From Micromonospora matsumotoense (GTDB taxonomy: Bacteria > Actinomycetota > Actinomycetes > Mycobacteriales > Micromonosporaceae), in contig NZ_FMCU01000033.1 in assembly GCF_900091525.1 (NCBI RefSeq), positions 1 to 48,634 on the forward strand: a stretch of 48,634 bases of DNA. The letters run 5' to 3'. The position numbers were made by a program, and so were the translations under genes. Of the stretch, positions 40,191-47,812 are shown piece after piece. The notes under the pieces were generated by a model. That model saw nothing but the letters and a program-made list of their open reading frames with translations, was not told the origin of the DNA and did not search any database. Position 1 is the first letter of the stretch. Each line of letters starts with the position of its first letter.

Positions 40191-40982
40191 GTGACCGAGC
40201 CGCTGCTCGTCGACCGCACCGATGGCGTGGTCACCCTGACCCTGCACCGCCCCACCGCGATGAACGCGCTCGACGTGGCACTCAAGGAGGCCCTGCGGGA
40301 CGCCCTGGCCGCCCTGGAGACCGACCGGTCCTGCCGGGCCGTGGTGCTGGCCGGGGCGGGCGGTTCGTTCAGCGCCGGGCAGGATCTGCGCGAGCACGTG
40401 CAGATCCTGGAGTCGCCCGGCCGGGACCCGCTGGACACCGTCCGGGCGCACTACAACCCGATCGCCGCCCGGCTGGCCAACCTGCCCAAACCGGTGGTCG
40501 CCGCGGTCCGTGGCATGGCCGCCGGGGCGGGCGCCTCGCTGGCCTTCCTGGCCGACTTCCGGATCGGCGGGCCGCGCACGAAGTTCCTGATGGCGTTCGC
40601 CGGGGTGGGCCTCGCCGCCGACACCGGCGCGTCCTGGACGCTGCCCCGGCTGGTCGGCCACGCCAAGGCCGTCGAGCTGCTGATGCTCGCCGAGCCGGTC
40701 GACGCCGCCGAGGCGCACCGGCTGGGCCTGCTCACCCGGTTGGTCGACGACGACGAGCAGGTGCTGCCCACCGCGCACGAGCTGGCCGCCCGGCTCGCCG
40801 CCGGCCCGACCGTCGCGTACGGGGCGATCAAGCGGCAGCTCTCCATCGCCGACGCGGGCACCCTCGCCGACGCCCTCTCCGCCGAGGCGCAGGCCCAGTC
40901 GATCTGCGGGGCCACCGCCGACCACCGGGCCGCCACCCACGCGTTCGTCAACAAGCAGAAGCCGGTCTTCCAGGGCAACTGA
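40191..40982 (+). CDS. Enoyl-CoA hydratase/isomerase, PaaG-like
   Basis: A 263-residue crotonase-fold protein. It has the N-terminal VTLTLHRPTAMNALD, the CoA/oxyanion loop AGAGGSFSAGQDLREH (about 55-70) and the second oxyanion segment AAVRGMAAGAGASLAFLADF. GLAADTGASWTLPRLVGH resembles the PaaG/PaaB segment with a catalytic Asp rather than the paired Glu of crotonases. It should hydrate or isomerise an aromatic or unsaturated acyl-CoA. GTG 40191 starts four bases after the paaX stop, so the two form an operon. No other phenylacetate genes are in view. Confidence 0.92.
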   Translation: MTEPLLVDRTDGVVTLTLHRPTAMNALDVALKEALRDALAALETDRSCRAVVLAGAGGSFSAGQDLREHVQILESPGRDPLDTVRAHYNPIAARLANLPKPVVAAVRGMAAGAGASLAFLADFRIGGPRTKFLMAFAGVGLAADTGASWTLPRLVGHAKAVELLMLAEPVDAAEAHRLGLLTRLVDDDEQVLPTAHELAARLAAGPTVAYGAIKRQLSIADAGTLADALSAEAQAQSICGATADHRAATHAFVNKQKPVFQGN

Positions 40983-41053
40983 GCGCTGGACCGGGCCGGG
41001 GAAGCCGGCCACGCCGTACGGTCACCCGTCACCTCGACGACCCGACCGGGCCG

Positions 41054-41806
41054 TCAGCGGGCGACATAGCCGCCGTCGACGGGGACGGTGTGGCCGGTGA
41101 TCCAGGTGGCGTCGTCGGAGCAGAGGAAGAGCACCACCCCGGCCACGTCGTCCGGGGTGGGAATGCCGGGCTTCGGGTTGAACGACTCCATCCGGGCCCG
41201 CATCTCCCCCGGGTCGGGCGCGCTGTCGATGAAGTGCTGCACCAGCGGGGTCATCACCACCGTGGGGGCGACCGCGTTGACCCGGATGTTGCGGGCCGCG
41301 TACTCCACCGCCGCCGACCGGGTCAGCCCGACGATGCCGGCCTTGGTGAAGGTGTACGGGGAGATGTTCTCCTGCGCCGCCAGGCCGGTGGTGGACGAGG
41401 TGTTGACGATCGCACCCCCGCCTCCGCGCAGCATCGCCTCGATGCCGTACTTGAGCACGTGGAACACGCCGTCGCCGTTGATCCGCCGGACCTTCTGCCA
41501 GTTCTCCACGTCCATCTCGTGCAGCGGCTGCTGCCGGCCGTCGATGCCGGCGTTGTTGAAGATGACGTCGAGCCGTCCGTAGCGCTGCACCGCGTCCGCG
41601 ATGCCCTGCTCCACGGCGGCGGCGTCGCCGGTGTCGACGGTCACCGCGAGGGCGTCGGGCAGCTCACCGGCCACCCGCTGCGCGCCGTCGGCGTTGATGT
41701 CGGCGATCACCAGTCGGGCCCCCTCGGCGGCGAACCGGCGGGCGGTGGCCTCCCCGAGCCCCGAGGCGCCGCCGGTGACGAACGCGACCTTGTCCTGGAA
41801 CCGCAT
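41054..41806 (-). CDS. SDR family oxidoreductase (FabG-like)
   Basis: A 250-residue classical SDR: TGGASGLG nucleotide motif, FNNAG, the catalytic Ser in NTSSTTG and YTFTK as the YxxxK pair, and a C-terminal GHTVPVDGGY. It is a NAD(P)-dependent alcohol/ketone oxidoreductase with unknown substrate. ATG 41806 follows a GGGGGAGA site by about four bases. It ends 72 bases from the enoyl-CoA hydratase stop, on the opposite strand. Acting on the same acyl-CoA pathway is a guess. Confidence 0.93.
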   Translation of the reverse strand: MRFQDKVAFVTGGASGLGEATARRFAAEGARLVIADINADGAQRVAGELPDALAVTVDTGDAAAVEQGIADAVQRYGRLDVIFNNAGIDGRQQPLHEMDVENWQKVRRINGDGVFHVLKYGIEAMLRGGGGAIVNTSSTTGLAAQENISPYTFTKAGIVGLTRSAAVEYAARNIRVNAVAPTVVMTPLVQHFIDSAPDPGEMRARMESFNPKPGIPTPDDVAGVVLFLCSDDATWITGHTVPVDGGYVAR

Positions 41807-41871
41807 CGACTCTCCCCCGCCCGGCCGACCGGCTGTCGGCACCCGAGCGCCCATACCCGGTCGGCGGGTCG

Positions 41872-42456
41872 CTAGTCGTCCTCCTCCGGGTCCTGGTTGG
41901 CCTCGACGCCCAGCACGAACGCCTGCATGGCCAGCTCGTCGCCGCTGGGCGAGACGAACGCGGGCAGCTCGGCCGGACCCAGCTCCCGCACGTACGACCA
42001 GAAGAGCCGGACCGCCTCGGCCTGCGACTCGGCCTCGATCGGCAGGTCGAGGCTGACCAGCCAGGTGCGGCGCAGCGGCGGCGGGCCGAGCCGGTCGACC
42101 AGCTGGCGGTAGGTGCCCGGGTCGAGCGCGCTGACCGGCCCGGTGACCGCCACCGATCCGACCGGCACCGGCGTGTCGAACGACCGCCGGGTGTACGTCA
42201 CCAGGAGCGTCTCCCCGTCGAGGCGGGCCACCCGGCCCAGCGCCACCAGGCGGGGCGGCTCGTCGGCCAGCACCGCCACCGGGTCGCCGGGGGGTGGCGC
42301 GGGCGCACCGGCCGGGAGGGTCAGCTCCAGGGTGTCGTGGTGGACGAGGCGTTCGGCGTCGTACCGCCCGGCCGGGAGCAGCACCGCCCAGGCGCCGTCG
42401 CCCCGCCCGCCGTCGACATCGGTCGGGCCGGTGCTGCGGTGGTCGGTCACGGTCAT
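41872..42456 (-). CDS. Conserved hypothetical protein
   Basis: A 194-residue soluble protein, without membrane segment or cysteine. The N-terminal half has beta-strand-like stretches (AWAVLLPAGRYDAERLVHHDTLELTLPAG and LVALGRVARLDGETLLVTYTRRSFD), the C-terminal half helices (EAESQAEAVRLFWSYVRELG) and the ending QAFVLGVEANQDPEEDD. I do not recognise a family. It starts in an ATGA overlap with the tag stop and is thus translationally coupled to the DNA glycosylase gene, which suggests a shared operon rather than a shared function. Confidence 0.78.
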   Translation of the reverse strand: MTVTDHRSTGPTDVDGGRGDGAWAVLLPAGRYDAERLVHHDTLELTLPAGAPAPPPGDPVAVLADEPPRLVALGRVARLDGETLLVTYTRRSFDTPVPVGSVAVTGPVSALDPGTYRQLVDRLGPPPLRRTWLVSLDLPIEAESQAEAVRLFWSYVRELGPAELPAFVSPSGDELAMQAFVLGVEANQDPEEDD

Positions 42457-43049
42457 GACCCCATCCCATCACGGGCCCCGGCGGTGCCGGCGTGGCAGCC
42501 CGCGAGATGGTCGTCGACCATGCCGGTGGCCTGCATCAGCGCGTACGCCGTGGTGGGGCCGACGAAGCGGAAACCCTGCTTCTTGAGCGCCTTGGCCAGC
42601 GCGGTGGACTCCGGGGTCGTGGCCGGCACCTCGGCGAACGATCCGAGCCGGGCCGGCCGGGGCGGCGGCGCGTGCGACCAGAGCAGCGCGGAGAGGCCGT
42701 CGGGCAGCGCCAGCGCGGCGCGGGCGTTGGCGATCGCCGCCTCGATCTTGGCGCGGTTGCGGACGATCCCCGCGTCGGCGAGCAGTCGGGTGACGTCCGC
42801 CTCGCCGTAGGTGGCGACCCGCTCGATCCGGAAGTCGGCGAAGGCGAGCCGGAACGCGGGACGCTTGCGCAGGATCGTCAGCCAGGACAGCCCGGACTGG
42901 AACGCCTCCAGGGTGAGCCGTTCGTAGAGGGCGTCGTCGCCGCGCAGCGGACGGCCCCACTCGGTGTCGTGGTAGAGCGCGTAGTCCGGGGTGCTCGCCC
43001 CCCAGGCGCAGCGGGGCAGGCCGTCGGGGCCGGTCACCAGGTCAGTCAC
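42453..43049 (-). CDS. tag: DNA-3-methyladenine glycosylase I
   Basis: A 198-residue base-excision repair enzyme removing 3-methyladenine from DNA. It has the N-terminal RCAWGASTPDYALYHDTEWG with Cys14 and His27 of the zinc site, LTLEAFQSGLSWLTILRKRPAFR (the helix-hairpin-helix region follows), GFRFVGPTTAYALMQATGMV, and at the end the other zinc ligands His181 and Cys185 in HLAGC. GTG 43049 is preceded by TAGCGT with seven bases between, so it is leaderless; a GTG at 43058 lies in that hexamer. The tag-DivIVA-folP2-type neighbourhood is conserved in mycobacteria. Confidence 0.95.
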   Translation of the reverse strand: MTDLVTGPDGLPRCAWGASTPDYALYHDTEWGRPLRGDDALYERLTLEAFQSGLSWLTILRKRPAFRLAFADFRIERVATYGEADVTRLLADAGIVRNRAKIEAAIANARAALALPDGLSALLWSHAPPPRPARLGSFAEVPATTPESTALAKALKKQGFRFVGPTTAYALMQATGMVDDHLAGCHAGTAGARDGMGS

Positions 43050-43056
43050 CCGGTAC

Positions 43057-43062
43057 ACGCTA
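43057..43062 (-). promoter_or_regulatory. -10 hexamer TAGCGT for tag
   Basis: On the minus strand TAGCGT lies seven bases before GTG 43049; it also overlaps a discarded GTG at 43058. Confidence 0.55.
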
Positions 43063-43208
43063 GGTCAGGGGGCTGACACCCGACGCCGGGCCGGCGGGTG
43101 TCCGACGGCCCGGCCGGGTTCGTGGGACGGCCCGACCCGGTTCGGCCGCCGTCGGGCCGATTCAGCGCGGGCAGGTCAGCCGGGAGGCGCAGCGCGTCCC
43201 CGGGCCGG

Positions 43209-43721
43209 TCAGCGGGCGCGGGGCAGGCGGCCGGCCTCGACCAGGCGGGCGAAACGCTTCAGCGCCAGCGTCAGGCTGGCCTTGGAACCCGGCCAGAGCA
43301 GCGGCCAGGCGACCCGGCCGGCCGAGCCGCCGGGCAGGTGGAACCACTCGTGCCAGACCACCTGTGTGCGGCCGTCGGCCAGGGGGGTGCAGCGCAGCAC
43401 ACCGGGGCCGCGCAGCAGCTTGCCGCAGTGCACCACACCCACCTCGTACGGGGCGTCGACCCGGACCACCCGCATCTCGTCGCGCAGCGCCGCCGGACCG
43501 AGCGCGGTGACCGCCTCGATCAGGCTGCCCTCTCCGCCGTCGCCCTCGACCACCCGCACCCGGGTCAGCGGAATCCAGTCGGACTGCCCCTCCCAGTCGG
43601 TCAGCGCGGCGAAGACCCGCTCGGCGGGAGCGTTGACGATCACCGTGGCGGTGAACTCGCCGGCGCCCGGCTGGGCGGCCTCGTCGGCCAGGCCGCCGCC
43701 GGCCGGATCGGGTCCGGTCAC
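43209..43721 (-). CDS. SRPBCC (START/polyketide cyclase-like) protein
   Basis: A 170-residue protein of the SRPBCC fold. The core starts EFTATVIVNAPAERVFAALTDWEGQSDWIPLTRV, then GEGSLIEAVTALG, and ends with RTQVVWHEWFHLPGG and SLTLALKRFARLVEAG. These proteins form a hydrophobic ligand cavity; the ligand is unknown. The GTG start overlaps the stop of the DivIVA-type gene (GTGA), so it is translationally coupled to it. The stop region CGCTGACC and the spacer beyond show a decayed repeat. Confidence 0.9.
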   Translation of the reverse strand: MTGPDPAGGGLADEAAQPGAGEFTATVIVNAPAERVFAALTDWEGQSDWIPLTRVRVVEGDGGEGSLIEAVTALGPAALRDEMRVVRVDAPYEVGVVHCGKLLRGPGVLRCTPLADGRTQVVWHEWFHLPGGSAGRVAWPLLWPGSKASLTLALKRFARLVEAGRLPRAR

Positions 43722-44308
43722 ACCGGCTCCGACCGGGCCACGGCACCGCCGGGACGGTCCGCGTCGGCCCGATCCGTCTCGGTGCGGTCCCCGGCCCGAT
43801 CCGTCTCGGTGCGATCCGTCTCAGTGCGATCCGTCTCGGTGCGGTCCGTGGTCGGGGTGGGGGTGATGTCGATGGGCTCGACCTCGACGGTCGGGCCTTC
43901 CGGACCGGGCGCGTCCGGGGCGGGCGTCGCCGGGGAGGCGTCGGGCGGGGTGGCGACGGCCTCCTCCCGGGTGCGGCGCAGCACGTCGGCATCGGCGGTG
44001 CGACCCTCCCGCAGCGCGACGACCTCGGCCTCCAGCACCCCGATCAGCTCGCTCTTGTAGCCGATGTCGTAACCGGCCCGGCGCATCGCCTGGTCGACCT
44101 GATCCATCCGGTAGCCGCGCAGGGCGGTGTCGAAGCGGAGCGCGCCGACGTCCGACTCCCGCAGGGGTCGGCCACCGGGCAACGGGACGGCTCTGCCGTC
44201 GGGCTCGGTGGGGGCGAGCCCGTCCCGACCCGAGATCAGCACCGTCACGCCGAACACGACCGCCGCCACGGTCAACGCGACGACCACAATGAGCAGAGTC
44301 TGACCCAT
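43718..44308 (-). CDS. DivIVA-domain small membrane protein
   Basis: A 196-residue protein: an N-terminal membrane helix (about 2-27), a short DivIVA-type domain (53-100; LRESDVGALRFDTALRGYRMDQVDQAMRRAG), then a Pro-rich linker and an Asp/Arg/Thr/Glu repeat tail. Full DivIVA proteins form polar scaffolds. This short, membrane-anchored form matches what I recall of Rv1209 near folP2 and tag in M. tuberculosis. The tail (about 155-180) repeats DRTET, encoded by a 15-bp tandem repeat. ATG 44308 is chosen at the beginning of the hydrophobic helix; no clear ribosome site is visible. Confidence 0.85.
   Translation of the reverse strand: MGQTLLIVVVALTVAAVVFGVTVLISGRDGLAPTEPDGRAVPLPGGRPLRESDVGALRFDTALRGYRMDQVDQAMRRAGYDIGYKSELIGVLEAEVVALREGRTADADVLRRTREEAVATPPDASPATPAPDAPGPEGPTVEVEPIDITPTPTTDRTETDRTETDRTETDRAGDRTETDRADADRPGGAVARSEPV
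43775..43850 (-). repeat. 15-bp in-frame tandem repeat in the DivIVA-type gene
   Basis: The unit gatccgtctcggtgc (plus strand) occurs about four times with small changes, coding Asp-Arg-Thr-Glu-Thr on the minus strand. A length divisible by three keeps the frame. Confidence 0.9.
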
Positions 44309-44498
44309 AGGGAGATCGTGGCACGGGGACACCCTCCGGAGCGACCCCAACCACCATCATCGTCACCGATCTTCTGGCCGTACCGGCTCCGGAGCGGGGC
44401 GGGGGCCTGGGGTCGTACCGGCCCGAAGGCCGGGGCGGACGACCGGCTAGCGTCGGCATCGGCCGGGTCGTCCGGCCGGTGACCTGCGGGAGGCGGAA

Positions 44499-45368
44499 TT
44501 GTCCGGGGCGCTGCGGCTCGGGGGGCGGACGTTCGCCCCGGGAGAGCCGGTGGTGATGGCGATCGTCAATCGAACGCCGGATTCTTTCTTCGACCGGGGT
44601 GCCACCTTTGCGCAGGACAGCGCGTTGCGCGCGGTGGAGCGGGCGGTCACCGAGGGCGCGGAGATCATCGACATCGGCGGGGTGAAGGCCGGGCCGGGCG
44701 ACGAGGTCGACGTGGCCGAGGAGATCCGCCGGACGGTGGACACCATCGTCGCCGTCCGGGCCGCGTTTCCCGAGGTGGTCATCTCGATCGACACCTGGCG
44801 GGCCGAGGTGGCGGTCGAGGCGGTGGCAGCCGGCGCGGACCTGCTCAACGACACCTGGTCCGGGGCCGACCCGGCGCTGGCCCGGGTGGCCGCCGAGACC
44901 GGTGTCGGGCTGGTCTGCTCACACGCCGGCGGGCTGACGCCCCGGACCCGGCCGCACCGGGCGGCCTTCACCGACGTGGTCGCCGACGTGGTCACGACGG
45001 TGACCGGCCTCGCCGAGCGCGCGGTGGCCCTGGGGGTACGCCCCGACGGCATCCTGATCGACCCGGCGCACGACTTCGGCAAGAACACCCGGCACTCGTT
45101 GGAGATCACCCGCCGGTTGGGCGAGTTGTCCGACACCGGCTGGCCGCTGCTGGTGGCGTTGTCGAACAAGGACTTCATCGGCGAGACGCTCGACCTGCCG
45201 GTGTCGCAACGGTTGGAGGGCACCCTGGCGGCGACGGCGGTGTCGGCCTGGCTCGGCGCCCGGGTGTTCCGCGCCCACCAGGTGCTACCCACCCGTCGGG
45301 TGCTCGACATGGTGGCCTCGATCCGGGGCGACCGGCCGCCCGCCGCCACCCGCCGCGGCCTGGCCTGA
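44499..45368 (+). CDS. folP2: Dihydropteroate synthase-like protein, FolP2 type
   Basis: A 289-residue TIM-barrel protein of the dihydropteroate synthase family. It contains VMAIVNRTPDSFFDRGATF (family NxTPDSF), AEIIDIGGVKAGPG, LLNDTWSGADP and IDPAHDFGKNTRHSLEI; canonical synthases have DxGxGFxK, so the substrate loop differs. It matches the mycobacterial FolP2 (Rv1207) branch, which is reported to lack synthase activity, so a folate role is doubtful. TTG 44499 follows GGGAGG by about five bases. In mycobacteria gpgS follows folP2; here there is none. The stop codon opens a 21-bp repeat array. Confidence 0.88.
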   Translation: MSGALRLGGRTFAPGEPVVMAIVNRTPDSFFDRGATFAQDSALRAVERAVTEGAEIIDIGGVKAGPGDEVDVAEEIRRTVDTIVAVRAAFPEVVISIDTWRAEVAVEAVAAGADLLNDTWSGADPALARVAAETGVGLVCSHAGGLTPRTRPHRAAFTDVVADVVTTVTGLAERAVALGVRPDGILIDPAHDFGKNTRHSLEITRRLGELSDTGWPLLVALSNKDFIGETLDLPVSQRLEGTLAATAVSAWLGARVFRAHQVLPTRRVLDMVASIRGDRPPAATRRGLA

Positions 45369-45458
45369 GCACCACGCGGCCTGGCCGACCATCACCGCGG
45401 CCTGGCCCGACCACCTCGGGGCCTGACCTGACCACCACGTGCCGGGGCCAGGACCATC
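45354..45458 (+). repeat. 21-bp tandem repeat including the folP2 stop
   Basis: Five units of 21, 21, 21, 21 and about 20 bases start at 45354, 45375, 45396, 45417 and 45438. The first is the coding end CGCGGCCTGGCC TGA GCACCA; the others keep CGCGGCCTGGCC or a close variant. The array therefore starts 12 bases inside the gene. Confidence 0.9.
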
Positions 45459-45514
45459 GCCTGGCGCGGCTCGGGCCGCCGTACCGTCCCCGCCGACCGG
45501 GGCCGGTGGGGTGG

Positions 45515-45892
45515 TCAGGTCCAGTGCAGGATGCGCTTGCGCCAGGCGTAGAGGATGCCGAGCGCGACCACGGCCACGAAGACACCCATCTCGGCGACCG
45601 TCACCGCGCCGAAGCCGGGCCGGTCGAAGACCATCGCCCAGGGGAAGAGGAAGACCGCCTCGACGGCGAAGAGCACGTAGAGGTACGCGTACACGTAGTA
45701 GCGGATCTGCATCTGCGCCCAGTCGCCACCGACCGGGTCGAGGCCGCACTCGTAGCCGGCCCGCTTGCCGGCCGGGTCGGCCGGGCGGGCGGGACGTAAC
45801 ACCCGGTTGGCAGAGAACGCCGTAACGAAGAAGAGGACGGCAGCGAGCAACAGCAGCCCGAGCGTCGCGTACGAGCCCAGGTAACCGGTCAC
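45515..45892 (-). CDS. nuoA: Orphan NADH-quinone oxidoreductase subunit A
   Basis: A 125-residue protein with three membrane helices (about 9-31, 60-80 and 88-112). Between the first two is the conserved KRAGYECGLDPVGGDWAQMQIRYYVYAYLYVLF with the YECG motif, followed by VEAVFLFPWA, all diagnostic of NuoA, a membrane subunit of complex I. No nuoB or other nuo gene adjoins, and folP2 converges on it, so it is an orphan. GTG 45892 follows TAGGCT by eight bases, a leaderless layout. It could supply a missing subunit to a complex elsewhere or be a remnant that is still intact. Confidence 0.93.
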   Translation of the reverse strand: MTGYLGSYATLGLLLLAAVLFFVTAFSANRVLRPARPADPAGKRAGYECGLDPVGGDWAQMQIRYYVYAYLYVLFAVEAVFLFPWAMVFDRPGFGAVTVAEMGVFVAVVALGILYAWRKRILHWT

Positions 45893-45900
45893 GGTGGCTC

Positions 45901-45906
45901 AGCCTA
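45901..45906 (-). promoter_or_regulatory. -10 hexamer TAGGCT for nuoA
   Basis: On the minus strand TAGGCT precedes GTG 45892 by eight bases. Confidence 0.55.
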
Positions 45907-46036
45907 CCGGGTGGCGGGCCGGTCCGGACGACGCGAGCGGCTCCCGGACCCGGCACCGATTGTCTTCCGCCGGTACTAGTGCCTCGCCGCAACTGTTACC
46001 GAATAATGAACTCACACCCAGAGTCACGGAGGTCAG

Positions 46037-47464
46037 ATGCCCCGCGTGGACGCGCGTACCGTTCGGCGGTCCCTCGCCCGGCGTACCCCCGCTCTGGTCG
46101 GGGCGGTGCTGGCCGCCGGGCTGGCGGTCGTGCTCGGGGTGACGCCGGGCCTGGCGGCGGCACCCGCCGTGACGCGGACGGTCACCGACCCGACCGACGT
46201 CCGGACCCCGGGCGGTGACCCGACCGACGAGACGACGCCCCCGGTCGAGCCGACGGCGACCGGGCCGGCCCCGACCGGCGCACCGCCGACGCTGCCGCCG
46301 GACCCGGAGCCGACCACCCCCGCACCGGAACCGACCGGCACGACGCCGGAGACCACCGCACCGGCACCGACGGCCACCAGCGCGCCGACCGCCGCGCCCA
46401 CCCCGAAGCCGCCGCTGCCCAGCAGGTCCGCGCGGCCGCCCGGACCGAACCCGGACCAGCCGGGCGGCGACCGGGTCGGGGTTCAGGTCACCACCGGGGA
46501 CATCCCGCTCGACGACCGGTACTGGCGGGACCCGAGCACGGTCGCCACCCTGCGGGTCACTGTCACCAACACCGGTCTCGTGCCGGAGCGGCTGCGGCTG
46601 GAATACCGCCTGCCGGCCGGGCTCACCGACGCCGGGACGCCGGGGTGCGCGGCGGCCGGCGACGGCGGCTGGCAGTGCGGCGAGTGGACCACCGCGCCCG
46701 GCGACCGGTTCACCAGCCTGATCCGGGTACGGGTCGGCGGCACCGCCTGGCGGCAGATGCCTCTGAGTGGGGCGGTACGGGTCACCGCCACCGGGCCGGA
46801 CGCCGGTGACACCGCGCAGGACAACGAGGGCTTCGCGGTGCTCTTTCCGCCCGGCCCACCGGTGCCCGGGATACTGCTGGACGCCGAGGAGGTGGTCTTC
46901 GACATCAGCGGTGGCCCCACCGCGCTCGCGGCCCACCTGGGCAACACCGGCAGGGTGGACGCCGCCGGACGGGTCGAGGTGCTGTTGCCCGCCGGGGTCA
47001 GCGTGTTGAGCCCACCGGCCGGCTGCACGTCGATGTCGCCGACGCGGACCCGTTGCGACCTGGACGTGGTGCCGGCGGGGCACACGGCGACGCTCCGGTT
47101 CACGGTGGCCGCCACCCCGGACGCCCAGCGTGAGGCCCCGCTGGCCGGCGCGTTGATCGGCTGGCTGGACCCGGAGAGCGGGCCGACCCGCCAGGTCCAG
47201 ATGAGCTTCCGGATCACCGCGGCCGCCGCGCTGGCCAGCCCGCCGGTGGGCGTTCCCGCGCCGACCGGTTCGCAGGGGTTGATCGCGGCGGCGGGCGGGG
47301 CGGTCGACGTCGGCGGGATGTCCCCCGCCCAGCGGACCGCGCTCGGGCTGATCGTGCTCTCCGTCCTGCTGGTGGCGCTGGCGCTCGTGCTGGCCACCGG
47401 CTCGCTGCGGCGACGGACGGCCGGGCCGGCGACGGACCCGCCGATGACGGAGCACTCGGGCTGA
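46037..47464 (+). CDS. Secreted, membrane-anchored surface protein with DUF11-like domains
   Basis: A 475-residue exported protein. A signal peptide (1-41; basic start, hydrophobic core, cleavage near GLAAAP), a Pro/Thr-rich region (48-135) that looks glycosylated or wall-spanning, then two beta-rich domains. The first (about 145-270; LRVTVTNTGLVPERLRLEYRLPAGL) and second (about 285-400; VEVLLPAGVSVLSPPAGCTSM) resemble DUF11/CARDB-type surface modules. A membrane segment (432-455) and a short basic tail end it; no LPxTG sorting signal is seen. ATG 46037 has GGAGGT three to four bases upstream. Function unknown. Confidence 0.8.
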   Translation: MPRVDARTVRRSLARRTPALVGAVLAAGLAVVLGVTPGLAAAPAVTRTVTDPTDVRTPGGDPTDETTPPVEPTATGPAPTGAPPTLPPDPEPTTPAPEPTGTTPETTAPAPTATSAPTAAPTPKPPLPSRSARPPGPNPDQPGGDRVGVQVTTGDIPLDDRYWRDPSTVATLRVTVTNTGLVPERLRLEYRLPAGLTDAGTPGCAAAGDGGWQCGEWTTAPGDRFTSLIRVRVGGTAWRQMPLSGAVRVTATGPDAGDTAQDNEGFAVLFPPGPPVPGILLDAEEVVFDISGGPTALAAHLGNTGRVDAAGRVEVLLPAGVSVLSPPAGCTSMSPTRTRCDLDVVPAGHTATLRFTVAATPDAQREAPLAGALIGWLDPESGPTRQVQMSFRITAAAALASPPVGVPAPTGSQGLIAAAGGAVDVGGMSPAQRTALGLIVLSVLLVALALVLATGSLRRRTAGPATDPPMTEHSG

Positions 47465-47579
47465 CCGACGGGCGGCCGGGACGAGGGGCAACCGGAAGGG
47501 AGTGCCGGGAGGAGGGCGGTCGGGACGGGGTGGCCGGGCGAACCGGTGATCTCAATTACGGCGGGCCCCCCAAATCACC

Positions 47580-47597
47580 GCATACCCTCCCGTATGC
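47580..47597. promoter_or_regulatory. Operator-like dyad GCATAC-N6-GTATGC
   Basis: A perfect 6-bp inverted repeat with a six-base spacer, about 60 bases upstream of the candidate -10 element before korA. The factor is unknown. Confidence 0.35.
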
Positions 47598-47654
47598 CGC
47601 TGACCCGGTTCCCAGGTGTCGGACCTCCACCAAGGAGACCCTAAGACCGGGACG

Positions 47655-47660
47655 TAGGCT
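47655..47660 (+). promoter_or_regulatory. -10 hexamer TAGGCT upstream of the korA leader
   Basis: TAGGCT would start transcription near 47667, giving a leader of about 68 bases before the 25-codon ORF. Confidence 0.4.
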
Positions 47661-47734
47661 CGGAGCGAGAGACGACAGCGGGCCGGGGCCCGCCCACGGG
47701 CGGACCGGGCGCAGCGGCGCATCAGGGAGGTCGC

Positions 47735-47812
47735 GTGGCCGGGCAAGGCGGGGTCACCATCATGTGCAGCCGCGCGCGCGGCGGGGCCGAGCGAAGCGAG
47801 GTGCAGGCGTGA
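47735..47812 (+). CDS. 25-residue upstream ORF overlapping korA
   Basis: GTG 47735 has GGGAGG four bases upstream, then 25 codons beginning MAGQGGVTIMCSRARGG and a TGA at 47810-47812 that overlaps the korA GTG (GTGA). It contains one Cys and three Arg. The overlap means ribosomes finishing the small ORF could start korA. Alternatively the ATG at codon 10 is used. It may be a regulatory leader or a genuine small protein; I see no family. Confidence 0.5.
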   Translation: MAGQGGVTIMCSRARGGAERSEVQA

